DNA of 64,000 nt from Actinophytocola xinjiangensis (GTDB lineage: Bacteria > Actinomycetota > Actinomycetes > Mycobacteriales > Pseudonocardiaceae). The notes under the pieces were generated by a model. It was not told where the DNA came from. It searched no databases and was given only the letters and a program-made list of their open reading frames with translations. The first letter of the stretch is position 1, and each line of letters opens with the position of its first letter. The DNA is taken from NCBI RefSeq assembly GCF_001921215.1, contig NZ_MSIF01000017.1:124001-188000 (forward strand). Direction: 5' to 3'. This document shows, piece after piece, positions 23,689 to 33,564 of this stretch. The translations under genes were made by a program, and so were the position numbers.

Positions 23689-24308
23689 CATTCGCTGATC
23701 TGCTTGACCGGGCCCGCGCGCTGATGACCTCCGAGCGGGCGATTCTGGGTATCTGTGGACCGCCCGGGTCGGGAAAATCCACCCTGGCGCAACGATTGGC
23801 GAACGCCCTCGGGAATTCCGCCCAGCACGTCGGAATGGACGGTTTCCACCTGGCCCGGTCGGAGCTGGACCGGCTCGGCCGCACACCGCGCAAGGGCGCC
23901 CCCGACACGTTCGACGCCCACGGCTACGTCCACCTCCTCGAACGGCTCAAACCCAAGCGGGGCAACGCGATCGTCTACGCTCCGGTCTTCCGCCGGGACC
24001 TGGAGGAACCGATCGCCTGCGCCGTGCCGATCGGGCCCGACATTCGCCTGGTGATCACCGAGGGAAACTACCTGCTGCTCCCCGACAGCCCGTGGAACAC
24101 GATCAGAACCCTGCTCGACGAGACCTGGTTCCTCGCACCCGAGGAGAATCAGCGGCGGGAATGGCTGACGAAACGCCACCAGGCCCACGGCCGAACTCCG
24201 GAAGAAGCCGCCGAAAGAACCATGGGCTCCGACGAGCGGAACGCGGTACTGATCAACGCCACCGCGAGCGCCGCCGATCTGGTCGTCCACACCCCACTGG
24301 AGGACTGA
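23685..24308 (+). CDS. Nucleoside/fructose-type P-loop kinase (FrcK-like)
   Basis: A 207-residue kinase of the uridine kinase/pantothenate kinase-like fold. The Walker A GPPGSGKST is at residues 25-33, then VGMDGFHLARSELDRLGR, TFDAHGYVHLL and VITEGNYLLL, a combination typical of the actinobacterial and rhizobial proteins often annotated as nucleoside/nucleotide kinase or fructose-transport kinase FrcK. It is translated from an ATGA overlap with the PfkB gene and so probably acts in the same pathway. Two kinases in one operon suggest successive or alternative phosphorylations. Confidence 0.8.
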   Translation: MTFADLLDRARALMTSERAILGICGPPGSGKSTLAQRLANALGNSAQHVGMDGFHLARSELDRLGRTPRKGAPDTFDAHGYVHLLERLKPKRGNAIVYAPVFRRDLEEPIACAVPIGPDIRLVITEGNYLLLPDSPWNTIRTLLDETWFLAPEENQRREWLTKRHQAHGRTPEEAAERTMGSDERNAVLINATASAADLVVHTPLED

Positions 24309-24325
24309 CCCTGGAGCCGATCAGC

Positions 24326-27265
24326 TCAGCCGATCAGCTCCACCGACGACCCGGTCCGCGACTTGCGCACCCGCAGCCGCGTCGGGATGCGCTGGCGCAG
24401 TTCCTCCACGTGCGACACCAGGCCGACCACCCGGCCGCCGGCGCGCAGCTCGTCGAGGGTGTTCATCACCTCGTCGAGGGTGTCGGCGTCGAGCATCCCG
24501 AAACCCTCGTCCACGAACAACGTGTCCAGCAGCGCCCCGCCGGTCTCGGCCGCGACGACGTCGGCCAGGCCCAGCGCCAGGGCCAGCGACGCCAGGAACG
24601 TCTCGCCGCCGGACAGGGTCTTCGCCGGCCGCACCCGGCCCGAGTAGTCGTCGAGCACGTCCAGGCCCAGGCCGCCGCGCTTGCCCCTCGGACCGGCCGC
24701 GTCGCTGTGCACGAACGAGAACCGGTCCTCGCTCATCCGCCGCAGCCGGGCGCTGGCCGCGACCGCGACCTCCTCCAGCCGCGACGCCAGGACATAGGCA
24801 CGCAGTGACATCTTCCGGGCGTTCTGCCCCCGTCCGTTCACCACATCGGTGAGGGCCGACAACTCCTCATACTCGGCTTCCACTGGGGCCAGGGCGGCCG
24901 ACACCGCCCGCAGCCGCTCGGCCAGCGCGGCGACGTCGCCGCGTGCCGACCTGGCTACCCGCTCGGTGACCTTGGCCTGCTCGAACGTTTCCCGCGCCTG
25001 GGTGACGGCGTCGGCGGCGGCGCCGAGCGGCACCTGCGCGGTCGGGTCGACGTCGCCGAGCGCGGCCAGCTCCCGCCGGGCGGCGGCCTCCCGCGCCCGC
25101 GCGTCGTCCAGTTCACGTTCGAGGCGCTGGATCACCCGATCGGGTCGGGCGGCGGCGGTGGCCTCGTCGACGTCGGCGAAGCCGGCCTCGGCGACCGCCT
25201 TCGCCAGGACGGCCCGCTGTTCGGCCGCCCTGGTCTCGGCCGAGTCGAGGGCGGCCAGGGATTCGGCGAGCGCGTCGAGCCGGTCGGCCGTGTCGAGCAG
25301 GGACGTCCGCCGGGCGGCGACGTCCGCGTACTCGCCGCGTGCCTCGTCGAGCCGGGCCGACCGCTCGGCGATCCGCTCGGTCAGCACGTCCCGCTCGCGC
25401 TCGTACCCGGCGGCCTGCTTCTCGGCCGCCAGCCGGCGTTCGCGGAGTCGCTCGGCCTCGCGCTCGACCGCGTCCAGCCGGGTCGCCAGCCGGTCCCGGC
25501 CGGCCGCCAGCGCGGCGGCCTCGGCGTACGCGGCGGCGGCGTGCGCCAGGTCGGTCGCGACGTCCCGGCCGCCGACCCGGTCGCGGAGCGCGCCGAGAGT
25601 TTGGTCGGCCTGCGCCAGCCGGTCCCGCGCCCGCTCCCGGGCGGCCTGCGCGTCCTGTTCGCGCTGGGCGGCCTCCCGTTCGTCGGCCGCCGTGACCCGC
25701 CCGACCGCGCCCTGGGCCGGCGCCGGATGCTCGCCGGACCCGCACACCGGACACGGCGCGTCGTCGGCGAGCGCCCCGGCCAGCTCGGCGGCCATACCGG
25801 CCAGCCGGCGCTGCCGTATGTCCTGGAAGGACTCCCGGGCGTCCTGGTGATCGTCCACGGCCGTGGTGTGCGCCAGCGCCGCCGCCGACGCCGCCGCCTC
25901 GGCGGCCGGAATCCGTTCGGCAGCGAGGGAAAGCTCCGTCAGTTCGTCCCGAGTGGACAGCAGGCCGGGCAGCAGACCAGCCGCCCGGTCGGCCTGCGCC
26001 AGCCGTTCCCGCCCGTCCGCGATCTCCGCCGGCAACGACGACAGCCGCCCGGCGCACTCCTGGATCGCCGCGTCCGCCCGCCGTGCCTCGATCGTCAACG
26101 CCGCCAACGTGTCCCGGTCGGAGTCCTGGGCCCGCGCCTGCGCCACCAGCGCCGCGAGTGTCCCCGCCTCCTCCCGCGCCCGGGCGGCCCGCGTCCGCGC
26201 CCAGCCCGCGTCGGGCGTGGGCCCGGCGGAGGCCGGCAGCGCGCCGAACCGGTCCTCGACCTCCCGCTCCGCGTCCCGCACCAGCTCCGCGACCCGCTCG
26301 TACTCGCGGGCGACCGGCGGCACGCCGCCGGCCCGCCGCGCCGCCGACAGCTCCGCCCGCCGAGCCTCGCGGTCCTGTGCCTGGGCGTCGAGCCTGGCCA
26401 GTTCTGCGTGGGCGGACCTGGCGCTGGTGACCCGGTCGGCCAGCTCCCTGGTCACCAGGAACTTCGCCTCGGCGCGGTCCCGCTCGGCGGCGGCCGCCAG
26501 CTCGGCGGTCACCGCGTCCGACGCGGCCAGCTCGGTCCTGGTCACCAGCTCGGCGAGCCAGTCGTCGCCGGCGTGCTCCGGCGGCTCCTCGCCCACGACC
26601 TGCGCGACCCGCGCGGCCAGCTGCCCGGCCGCCACCCGCCCGGCCTCCAGCTCCCGGCCGCGCAGCACCCGCCGGTCGCGGAACCACTGCTCGACCAGCG
26701 CGAAGTGCTGGGTCCCGAACAGCTTCTCCAGCAGCTTCTCCCGCTCGCCGGTCTCCGCGCACAGGAACCGCGCGAACTCGCCCTGCGGCAGCAGCACCAC
26801 CTGGAAGAACTGGTCCTTGCTCATCCCCAGCAGCCGCTCGACGGTCCGGCCGACCTCGTCGAGGCGGGTCACGCCGTCCGGCGCGTGACCGCGCGGCGCG
26901 TCACCCACCCAGGTGAGTGACGCGCGCGCCTGCTGTTTCGTGGTACCGCCGCCGCGTTTCTTCGGCCGCTCGTACTCCGGCCCGCGCACCAGCAGCAGCC
27001 GGTGCCCGCGCACGCTCAGCTCCAGGGTCACCTCGGTCGCCACCGCCGGGTCCGCGTAGTCACACCGCAGCCGTCGCGCCTGCTCACGCATGCCGGGGAC
27101 CGCGCCGAACAGCGCGAAGGCCACCGCGTCCAGCAACGTCGTCTTCCCCGCGCCGGTGTCGCCGTGCAGCAGGAACAGCCCGTCGGCGCCCAACCGGTCG
27201 AAGTCCACGACCTCCTGACCGGGGTAGGGCCCGAACGCCGTGACCGCCAGCCGGTGCAGCCTCAT
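24326..27265 (-). CDS. sbcC: Exonuclease subunit SbcC
   Basis: The ATPase half of the SbcCD (Mre11-Rad50 like) nuclease that cuts hairpins and blocked DNA ends. It has 979 residues. Walker A GDTGAGKTT lies near residue 35. Two long coiled coils flank a zinc hook with CPVC (Cys505 and Cys508). The C-terminal half has the signature LSGGETFLASLALALG and Walker B LLDTLFVDEGFGMLD. The ATG at 27265 overlaps the sbcD stop by 4 bases; longer upstream frames only shadow sbcD. Length and order match the actinobacterial family. Confidence 0.95.
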   Translation of the reverse strand: MRLHRLAVTAFGPYPGQEVVDFDRLGADGLFLLHGDTGAGKTTLLDAVAFALFGAVPGMREQARRLRCDYADPAVATEVTLELSVRGHRLLLVRGPEYERPKKRGGGTTKQQARASLTWVGDAPRGHAPDGVTRLDEVGRTVERLLGMSKDQFFQVVLLPQGEFARFLCAETGEREKLLEKLFGTQHFALVEQWFRDRRVLRGRELEAGRVAAGQLAARVAQVVGEEPPEHAGDDWLAELVTRTELAASDAVTAELAAAAERDRAEAKFLVTRELADRVTSARSAHAELARLDAQAQDREARRAELSAARRAGGVPPVAREYERVAELVRDAEREVEDRFGALPASAGPTPDAGWARTRAARAREEAGTLAALVAQARAQDSDRDTLAALTIEARRADAAIQECAGRLSSLPAEIADGRERLAQADRAAGLLPGLLSTRDELTELSLAAERIPAAEAAASAAALAHTTAVDDHQDARESFQDIRQRRLAGMAAELAGALADDAPCPVCGSGEHPAPAQGAVGRVTAADEREAAQREQDAQAARERARDRLAQADQTLGALRDRVGGRDVATDLAHAAAAYAEAAALAAGRDRLATRLDAVEREAERLRERRLAAEKQAAGYERERDVLTERIAERSARLDEARGEYADVAARRTSLLDTADRLDALAESLAALDSAETRAAEQRAVLAKAVAEAGFADVDEATAAARPDRVIQRLERELDDARAREAAARRELAALGDVDPTAQVPLGAAADAVTQARETFEQAKVTERVARSARGDVAALAERLRAVSAALAPVEAEYEELSALTDVVNGRGQNARKMSLRAYVLASRLEEVAVAASARLRRMSEDRFSFVHSDAAGPRGKRGGLGLDVLDDYSGRVRPAKTLSGGETFLASLALALGLADVVAAETGGALLDTLFVDEGFGMLDADTLDEVMNTLDELRAGGRVVGLVSHVEELRQRIPTRLRVRKSRTGSSVELIG

Positions 27266-28443
27266 GCCACCCGGGTTCCCCGCTGCTGGGCGAGTTCCGC
27301 GCGCTCCTCGTTGGCCACCGAGGCCAGCGCCTCGCGCAGCAACGCCGACTCCCGCGCCGACGGCTCGCGACCCCGGCAGTCCTCGACGAACTGGCGGGCC
27401 ACCTCGTGGTCGGAACGGCCGCGGGCCGCGCCGGAGTAGGTCAGCTTCGCCGCCAGCGGGCCGCCGGACGGGCGCCAGTCCAGGTGCACGGCGTGCGGGA
27501 ACCGCTCCCGCAACCGGCGCAGCGCGTCGGTCGGCCGCACGTGGTCGGTCAGCTCGACCGACAGGTAGTGCTCGCGCAGGCCGTCGTGCGCGGGGTCGGC
27601 GAGCACCTCGTCCAGCGTGCCGCGCAGCGTCGAGAGCGCGCGCGGCACCGGCAGCTCGCGGCGTTCCACCCCGGCCAGGCCGCCCGCGTCCAGCTCCACC
27701 AGCCACACCGACTTGCGGTGCCGGGCCTCGGAGAACGAGTAGGCCAGCGGACTGCCGGAGTAGCGCAGGTTCTCGGCCAGCCGCTGGGGCCCGTGCAGGT
27801 GCCCGAGCGCCACGTAGTCCACGCCGTCGAACACCGCGCCCGGCACCTGCTCGACCCCGCCGACGGCGATCGTCCGCTCCGACGCACTGGGGTCACCACC
27901 GGTGACGAACGCGTGGGCGAGCACCACTGACCGGGTGCCGTCGGCCCGGCGCGCCAGGTCGTCCCGGACGCGGCGCATCGCCTCGGTCAGCACGCCGGCG
28001 TGGCCGGTCGCGCCGATCAGCATCGCGTGCCGCGCCGGCTCCGGCTCCAGGTAGGGGATGCCGTACAGGGCAACGGGTCCGTGCGCGTCGTCGAGGACGA
28101 CGGGACGGTCAAGCTCGGCGATCCGGGTGCGCAGGTGCAGTCCGCCGGCGGCGGCGAACTCGGCGAACGCGCCCAGTCTCGGCGCCGAGTCGTGGTTGCC
28201 GGGAGTGATCACCAGTCGTGCGCCGGCCGCCCTGATCCGGTCAAGGACGCGGGTGCAGGCCGACACCGCCTCACCCGAGGGCACCGCCCGGTCGTAGAGG
28301 TCGCCGGCCACCACGACGACGTCCACCCGCTCGTCGACGACCAGATCGGCCAGCCCGCCGAGCACGGTTTCCTGATCGGCCAGCAGATCGCGACCATGGA
28401 ACATCCGGCCAACGTGCCAGTCGGAGGTGTGCAGCAGCCGCAT
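27262..28443 (-). CDS. sbcD: Exonuclease subunit SbcD
   Basis: The metallophosphoesterase nuclease of SbcCD, 393 residues. Metal-site motifs are all present: HTSDWHVGR at residues 5-13, VVVAGDLYDRA, VITPGNHDS and ALGHLHGPQ. A capping domain and SbcC-binding C-terminus follow. A TAACTT -10-like box ends 7 bases before ATG 28443 and favours that start over the TTG three codons upstream. Operon sbcD-sbcC with a 4-base overlap. Confidence 0.95.
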   Translation of the reverse strand: MRLLHTSDWHVGRMFHGRDLLADQETVLGGLADLVVDERVDVVVVAGDLYDRAVPSGEAVSACTRVLDRIRAAGARLVITPGNHDSAPRLGAFAEFAAAGGLHLRTRIAELDRPVVLDDAHGPVALYGIPYLEPEPARHAMLIGATGHAGVLTEAMRRVRDDLARRADGTRSVVLAHAFVTGGDPSASERTIAVGGVEQVPGAVFDGVDYVALGHLHGPQRLAENLRYSGSPLAYSFSEARHRKSVWLVELDAGGLAGVERRELPVPRALSTLRGTLDEVLADPAHDGLREHYLSVELTDHVRPTDALRRLRERFPHAVHLDWRPSGGPLAAKLTYSGAARGRSDHEVARQFVEDCRGREPSARESALLREALASVANEERAELAQQRGTRVA

Positions 28444-28450
28444 GGCGGTC

Positions 28451-28456
28451 AAGTTA
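28451..28456 (-). promoter_or_regulatory. -10 box for leaderless sbcDC
   Basis: TAACTT on the minus strand, then 7 bases to the ATG at 28443. No ribosome site is present. Confidence 0.5.
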
Positions 28457-28592
28457 GGGCGCCCGGCCCGCGAAGTGCGGGAGGCACGCCACCCGAACAG
28501 GTGATCGTGCGCCGAGCGGCGACCGGGCCGCCGGAACTGTCGGACCCCCCGGCCAAGATGGTCGCGACCGGCCCACGTGAAGGGAGACCAAG

Positions 28593-29579
28593 GTGGCCGC
28601 AGTGTTCGGCACCGTAGCCGTCGTCCTGTTGTTGCTGATCGTCGCGGGTGCCGTGCTGTTCCAGCGGCTCTACGCCGACGGTCAGCGCCGCCTCGACGCC
28701 GCCGCGCTCGCGGTGCGCCAGGAACGTGAGCGCACCGACGCGCACGCGGCCGCGTTACGCCGGTACGAGGTCACCTTCGCGTCCATCCACGGCCGGGGTG
28801 AGCTGGGCGAACGCGCGCTGGTCGAGACCGCCCGCGCGCTGGGCCTGCGCGAGGGCCTGCACTTCACCCTGCAGACCGACGTCGGCGGCGGTGGTTCGGT
28901 GCGTCCGGACATGCTGCTGGTGGTCGGCGACGGCCGGCGGGTGCCGGTCGACGCGAAGATGAGCATCGCCTGCTGGATCGAGGCGGTGGAGACCGACGAC
29001 GCCGACGAGCGGCTGGACGCGTTGCGCGTGCACGTGCGCAACATCCGTTCGCGGGCGGCCGAGCTGGCCGGCAAGGGCTACCAGCGTTGGGCGGACGCCA
29101 TCTACGGCACGGTCATGTTCGTGCCGTCCGACGCGGCGGTGGTCGCCGCCATGGACGCCGACCCCGACCTGCTGCGCTGGCTGCTGGACCGGCGGGTGTT
29201 CGTCTGCGGGCCGACGGGGTTCGCGGTGATCGCGTCGGCGTCGATGCTGGCGGCCAGCGAGCGGGTGCTGGTCGAGGACATCGAGGCGCTGCGCGGGCAC
29301 GCGGCGGGCGCGCACCGGGCGGCCGAGGGCGCGATCGACGCGGTCAACGTGTCCAGTACGCACCTGCAGCGGTTCCTCCAGGCGCGGCGGCGTGAGCTGG
29401 ACGCGCTGACCCAGTTCGCCACGGCGGTGGGCCCGCTGACCGAGGCGGCGGCCAGCCCGACGCCGGTCGCGGCGGTCCGCCGTTCGGACGACGTGCTGGT
29501 CACCGGCGCTCCGGTCCGTCGCGAGGAGCTGACCGACAGCGAGCGGCCGGAGGAGCTCGACACGGAGGTGCCGTTCTGA
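28593..29579 (+). CDS. rmuC: RmuC-family DNA recombination protein
   Basis: A 328-residue protein with an N-terminal membrane anchor (residues 5-25), a short charged helix, and a PD-(D/E)XK nuclease-like core. Core segments include the strand RPDMLLVVGDGRRVPVDAKMSI and the conserved YGTVMFVPSDAAV. RmuC limits rearrangements between short repeats. GTG start 28593 with GGGAG. Codon 55 is TTA. It is divergent from sbcD, another DNA-end processing gene. Confidence 0.88.
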   Translation: MAAVFGTVAVVLLLLIVAGAVLFQRLYADGQRRLDAAALAVRQERERTDAHAAALRRYEVTFASIHGRGELGERALVETARALGLREGLHFTLQTDVGGGGSVRPDMLLVVGDGRRVPVDAKMSIACWIEAVETDDADERLDALRVHVRNIRSRAAELAGKGYQRWADAIYGTVMFVPSDAAVVAAMDADPDLLRWLLDRRVFVCGPTGFAVIASASMLAASERVLVEDIEALRGHAAGAHRAAEGAIDAVNVSSTHLQRFLQARRRELDALTQFATAVGPLTEAAASPTPVAAVRRSDDVLVTGAPVRREELTDSERPEELDTEVPF

Positions 29580-29806
29580 AATCAGCCCACTCGGTGTGAT
29601 CACCGCCACGTTCGGGTGATCAACTCAGCCGCCGAACGGTGGTACCCACCCCCGGGCAACCTCGGACAACTCAACGAAATCGGACTCCTCCGGCGGCAGT
29701 GGACAGTAGGCGCCCTGTGTCTGGATTCACATCAAGGTGTGGAGTGGGCGGCGCCGTTTCCAGAACGGCGGTCAGCAGGGCCAACAGACCTACTAACGTG
29801 TGCGCC

Positions 29807-30643
29807 GTGACCGCGACCCGCGATCGCCGGAGCGATCCTGCACAAGACGCTGAGCCGGCGTGGGATGACCGCCTGATCCTGGGCAGGTCCCGTGGTCTGC
29901 CGTGGTGGGCGTGCGTGGCACTCGCGTTCGGCGTGACGGGCATCGCGGCCGTCGTCGAGATGCAGCTCCAGGACAAGCTCGGGCTGATCTTCCAGATCGT
30001 CTACGTCCTCGCGTGCGTCGTCGCCGTGTGCCTGGTCCGCCGCCGCGGCCTGTTCGGGCCGATCGTGCAACCGCCGCTGGTGTTCGCGCTGACGGCGGTG
30101 CTGGCCGTGCTGCTGCTCGGCGAGAGCGCCGGCAACGGTTTCCGCCAGCGGATCATCTCCGTGGCACTGTCGCTGACCAGCAACTTCCCGACGATGGCGA
30201 TCGCCACGGCGGTCACCGTGGCGATCGGGCTGTACCGGCTGTTCAAGGAGCGGGACCCGAACCCGCCGGTCCGCGCGGCCAAGCGACCGCCCCGGGACGC
30301 CGAGGCGCCCCGGCGGGAGCCCCGGTCCGGGGAACGCCGTGGCCGGCCCCGCCCCGACGAGGGCGACCGCGAACGGCCCGGTCGCGGTGGCCGCCCGGCG
30401 CGGGACGGCGAACGGCGCGAGGCCCCGCCCCGGGACCGCGAACGCGGCCGCCGGGAGCCGGGGGAACGCCGTGGACGGCCGCGCGAGCAGGAGCCGCGCC
30501 GGCGCGAGCCCGAGGACCGGCCCCGCCGCGACGACCGGGGACGGGGCGACCGGGGTCGTGAGGACCGCAACCGCGAGGACCGGGGCCGCCGGGAGCCGGG
30601 CCAGCGCCCCGCCCGGCGACGGCCCCCGGAGTCGCACCGCTGA
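29807..30643 (+). CDS. DUF6542 membrane protein with Arg-rich disordered tail
   Basis: A 278-residue protein with four hydrophobic segments in its first 150 residues (GVTGIAAVVEMQ, FQIVYVLACVVAVCLV, VFALTAVLAVLLL, AIATAVTVAIGLYRLF). A long low-complexity tail of Arg, Glu, Pro, Gly and Asp follows (residues about 160-278). The tail is nearly repeat-like, with many RRE, ERR, RPR and DRGR steps. The GTG at 29807 is chosen; GTG 29798 is possible. It stands next to ispH, as in mycobacteria (Rv1111c-Rv1110 from memory). The function is unknown; the tail could bind RNA or acidic partners. Confidence 0.75.
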   Translation: MTATRDRRSDPAQDAEPAWDDRLILGRSRGLPWWACVALAFGVTGIAAVVEMQLQDKLGLIFQIVYVLACVVAVCLVRRRGLFGPIVQPPLVFALTAVLAVLLLGESAGNGFRQRIISVALSLTSNFPTMAIATAVTVAIGLYRLFKERDPNPPVRAAKRPPRDAEAPRREPRSGERRGRPRPDEGDRERPGRGGRPARDGERREAPPRDRERGRREPGERRGRPREQEPRRREPEDRPRRDDRGRGDRGREDRNREDRGRREPGQRPARRRPPESHR

Positions 30644-30650
30644 GGCGGAC

Positions 30651-31619
30651 CTACCGGACGCTGCCCTTGAGGTCGTTGGACGCCAGCACCTTGCGCAGCT
30701 CACGCGGCAACGCGAAGGCGACCTTCTCGTTGGCCGTGGTCACCTCCTGGACCTGCGGCCAGCCCCGCTCCGCGAGCCAGGACAGCAGGTCCATCACCAG
30801 GATGTCCGGCACCGACGCGCCGCTGGTCACCCCGACCGTCTCGACGCCCTCCAGCCACGCCGGGTCGACCTCACGCGCGTAGTCGACCAGGTACGACGCC
30901 CGGGCGCCGGCCTGCAACGCCACCTCGACCAGCCGCTTGGAGTTCGACGAGTTCTGCGAGCCGACCACCAGGACCAGGTCGCACTCGGCGGCCATCGCCT
31001 TCACCGCCACCTGGCGGTTCTGGGTGGCGTAGCAGATGTCGTCGCTGGGCGGGTCCTGCAGATCCGGGAAACGGTTCTTGAGCTGGTTGACCCGGATGAG
31101 GGTGTCGTCCACCGACAGGGTCGTCTGGGACAGCCACACGACCTTCGACGGGTCGCGGACGGTGACCTTCTCGACGTCCTCGGCGGTGTCCACCAGCTGC
31201 ACGTGCTCGGGGGCCTCGCCGGCGGTGCCCTCGACCTCCTCGTGGCCCTCGTGGCCGATCAGGAGGATGTCGTAGTCGTCGCGGGCGAAGCGCTTTGCCT
31301 CCTGGTGGACCTTGGTCACCAGGGGGCAGGTCGCGTCGATCGTGCGCAGGTCACGGGAGGCGGCCTGCTCGTGGACGGCGGGGGACACGCCGTGCGCGGA
31401 GAAGACCACCAGTGCGCCCTCGGGCACCTCGTCGGCCTCGTCGACGAAGATCGCGCCGCGTTCGGTGAGGGTCTCGACAACGTGCTTGTTGTGCACGATC
31501 TCCTTGCGCACGTACACGGGCGGACCGTAGGTCTCGAGCGCCTTCTCCACGGTCACCACCGCCCGGTCGACGCCGGCGCAGTAGCCGCGTGGTTTGGCCA
31601 GCAGGACTCGCTTGGTCAT
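30651..31619 (-). CDS. ispH: 4-hydroxy-3-methylbut-2-enyl diphosphate reductase
   Basis: The last enzyme of the MEP isoprenoid pathway, reducing HMBPP to IPP and DMAPP with a [4Fe-4S] cluster. The 322-residue protein keeps the three cluster ligands Cys14 (RGYCAGV), Cys98 (DATCPLV) and Cys196 (DDICYAT), and the substrate-binding AHGVSP and SQNSSNS segments. ATG 31619 lies 7 bases after a TACCCT -10-like box, so a leaderless transcript is likely; the frame extends eight codons further but without support. Confidence 0.96.
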   Translation of the reverse strand: MTKRVLLAKPRGYCAGVDRAVVTVEKALETYGPPVYVRKEIVHNKHVVETLTERGAIFVDEADEVPEGALVVFSAHGVSPAVHEQAASRDLRTIDATCPLVTKVHQEAKRFARDDYDILLIGHEGHEEVEGTAGEAPEHVQLVDTAEDVEKVTVRDPSKVVWLSQTTLSVDDTLIRVNQLKNRFPDLQDPPSDDICYATQNRQVAVKAMAAECDLVLVVGSQNSSNSKRLVEVALQAGARASYLVDYAREVDPAWLEGVETVGVTSGASVPDILVMDLLSWLAERGWPQVQEVTTANEKVAFALPRELRKVLASNDLKGSVR

Positions 31620-31626
31620 GCGACCC

Positions 31627-31632
31627 AGGGTA
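31627..31632 (-). promoter_or_regulatory. -10 box for leaderless ispH
   Basis: TACCCT on the minus strand with a 7-base spacer to the ATG at 31619. Confidence 0.45.
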
Positions 31633-31685
31633 CGGACCGGCATGGCCGGTGGGCATATCGCATGACCTGAGGCACGCTGTAACCC

Positions 31686-32303
31686 ATGAAGTCGATCCCG
31701 CTACCGGTGCGCGTGGCGGCCGGGCTCGCCGCCACCGCCGTGGAGCAGGCAATGGCCCTGCCCGCCAAGCTGGCCGGCCTGCCGGTCACCGTCGCCAGCC
31801 AGGCGCTCCAGGTCTCCATGCGCGTCCAGCAACAGGTCACCGAACTGGCCATTCGTGGCGACGAGGTGCTGTCCAGCCTGAGCCCGGTCGAGGAGAACCC
31901 GGAGTGGGCCACCTTCGACGAGGACATCGAGAACGACAGGAACACCGAGTTCGACGACGAGTTCGACGACGAGCCCGTCCGCCCGGACCGCCGGTCCGCG
32001 TTCGACCGGGTCTCCGAGGAGGACGCCGATCTCGAGGAGCGGACCAACGGGTTCGCCCCGGCCGACCCGTGGGTGGCCGAGCAGCGGGCGGTGGCGGCGC
32101 GGACCGACGCCGACGCGCGGGACCTCGCCGAGGCGGAGAACTACGACGCGCTGTCGCTGCCGCAGCTGCGGGCGCGGCTGCGCCGGTTCTCGGTCGACGA
32201 GCTCGCCGAGCTGTTGGAGTACGAGCGCGCCCACGGCAACCGGCCGTCGTTCGTCGGGATGCTGACACGCCGGATCGCGACGGTGCGCGACAGCGGTGAC
32301 TGA
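31686..32303 (+). CDS. Lipid droplet-associated protein (Rv1109c-like)
   Basis: A 205-residue protein with an amphipathic Ala/Leu/Val-rich N-terminus (residues 1-60: [29 protein letters not shown]). A long acidic middle follows ([18 protein letters not shown]) and then a helical C-terminus [17 protein letters not shown]. Pseudonocardial proteins at this ispH-xseA position are often called lipid droplet-associated proteins; the amphipathic start fits surface binding, but the sequence alone does not prove it. It overlaps xseA by 8 bases. Confidence 0.7.
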   Translation: MKSIPLPVRVAAGLAATAVEQAMALPAKLAGLPVTVASQALQVSMRVQQQVTELAIRGDEVLSSLSPVEENPEWATFDEDIENDRNTEFDDEFDDEPVRPDRRSAFDRVSEEDADLEERTNGFAPADPWVAEQRAVAARTDADARDLAEAENYDALSLPQLRARLRRFSVDELAELLEYERAHGNRPSFVGMLTRRIATVRDSGD

Positions 32304-33564
32304 GGCCAACCCGACACCCACCCCCACCACCACCCCCGAGCACCCCTGGCCGGTCCGCACGGTCGCCCGCAAGATCGCCGACTGGATCAACCGGCTCGGG
32401 GACGTCTGGGTCGAGGGGCAGGTCACCCAGATCTCCAACCGGCCGGGCACCGGCACCGCGTTCATCACCCTGCGGGACCCGGCGGCCGACGTGTCGATGA
32501 CGGTCACCTGCGCCACCGGGCTGCTGCGCGACCAGCCGCTGCGCGACGGGACCCGGGTCGTCGTGCACGCCCGGCCGGCGTTCTTCATCGGCCGGGGCAC
32601 GTTGTCGCTGCGGGCCGACGAGATCCGTGCGGTCGGGATCGGCGAGCTGCTCGCGCGGATCGAGCGGCTGCGCAAACTCCTTGCCGCGGAAGGGATCTTC
32701 GACCCGAGGCGCAAGCGGCGGCCACCGTTCCTGCCGCACACGGTCGGCCTGGTGACCGGCCGCGCCTCGGCCGCGGAGAAGGACGTGCTGACCAACGCGC
32801 GCGCCCGCTGGCCCGACGTCCGGTTCCGGGTGGAGAACGTGGCCGTGCAGGGCGCGCTGGCGGTGCCGCAGATCATCGACGCGTTGTCCTCTTTGGACAG
32901 AGACCCGAACGTGCAGGTCATCGTGATCGCCAGGGGCGGCGGCAGTGTCGAGGACCTGCTGCCCTTCTCCGACGAGACCCTGCTGCGCGAGGTCGCCCGC
33001 TGCCGCACCCCGGTCGTCTCGGCGATCGGCCACGAGCAGGACACCCCGCTGCTCGACCACGTCGCCGACGTCCGCGCCTCCACCCCCACCGACGCCGGCA
33101 AACGCGTCGTGCCCGACATCGTCGAGGAGGCGGCGCGGGTCCGCCAACTGCGCGACCGTGCTCGCCGCGCCCTCCACGGTTGGGTGGATCGTGAACGCCG
33201 CCTGCTCGACGCCCTGCGCAGCAGACCGGTCCTGCGCGACCCACTCAGCCCACTGGAACAACGAAGTGCGCAGGTCACCGCCCTTGTGGAACGCTCGCGC
33301 CGGTCGGTGCGCGGCCTGCTCGCCACCGAGACCGCCAACCTGAACCACACTGGTGCCCGCTTGACGACGTTGGGACCAGCCGCCACGCTTGCCCGCGGAT
33401 ACGCGGTCGTACAGCGCGTCGACGACGACGGGACCCCGCTGGTGCTCCGCTCGGTGGCGCAGGCCCCCGACGGTGCCCACCTCCGGGTCCGGGTGTCGGA
33501 CGGCGCGGTGCACGCGACCGTGACCGGCGCGAGCGGAGGTAACGGTGCCGAGACTGGAGCGTGA
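32296..33564 (+). CDS. xseA: Exodeoxyribonuclease VII large subunit
   Basis: A 422-residue single-strand exonuclease subunit. The N-terminal OB-fold ([24 protein letters not shown]) is followed by the catalytic core. The core carries [33 protein letters not shown] and [26 protein letters not shown] coiled coil and a C-terminal LARGYAVV module follow. GTG 32296 overlaps the upstream gene. The XseB partner follows after one inserted gene. Confidence 0.95.
   Translation: MTEANPTPTPTTTPEHPWPVRTVARKIADWINRLGDVWVEGQVTQISNRPGTGTAFITLRDPAADVSMTVTCATGLLRDQPLRDGTRVVVHARPAFFIGRGTLSLRADEIRAVGIGELLARIERLRKLLAAEGIFDPRRKRRPPFLPHTVGLVTGRASAAEKDVLTNARARWPDVRFRVENVAVQGALAVPQIIDALSSLDRDPNVQVIVIARGGGSVEDLLPFSDETLLREVARCRTPVVSAIGHEQDTPLLDHVADVRASTPTDAGKRVVPDIVEEAARVRQLRDRARRALHGWVDRERRLLDALRSRPVLRDPLSPLEQRSAQVTALVERSRRSVRGLLATETANLNHTGARLTTLGPAATLARGYAVVQRVDDDGTPLVLRSVAQAPDGAHLRVRVSDGAVHATVTGASGGNGAETGA

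Noticed and set aside
24315-24340. Repeated GCCGATCAGCTC at the end of sbcC
   Set aside because: One copy is coding sequence of sbcC and the other immediately adjoins it; no sign of mobile-element target duplication.
24326-27706. sbcC start upstream of 27265
   Set aside because: The extra 147 codons overlap sbcD in another frame and are Arg/Ala/Gly-rich; the family N-terminus MRLHRLAVTAFGPY starts at 27265.
30300-30640. Possible tandem DNA repeat in the DUF6542 gene
   Set aside because: The periodicity comes from low-complexity Arg/Glu/Pro/Gly codons and has no regular unit length.
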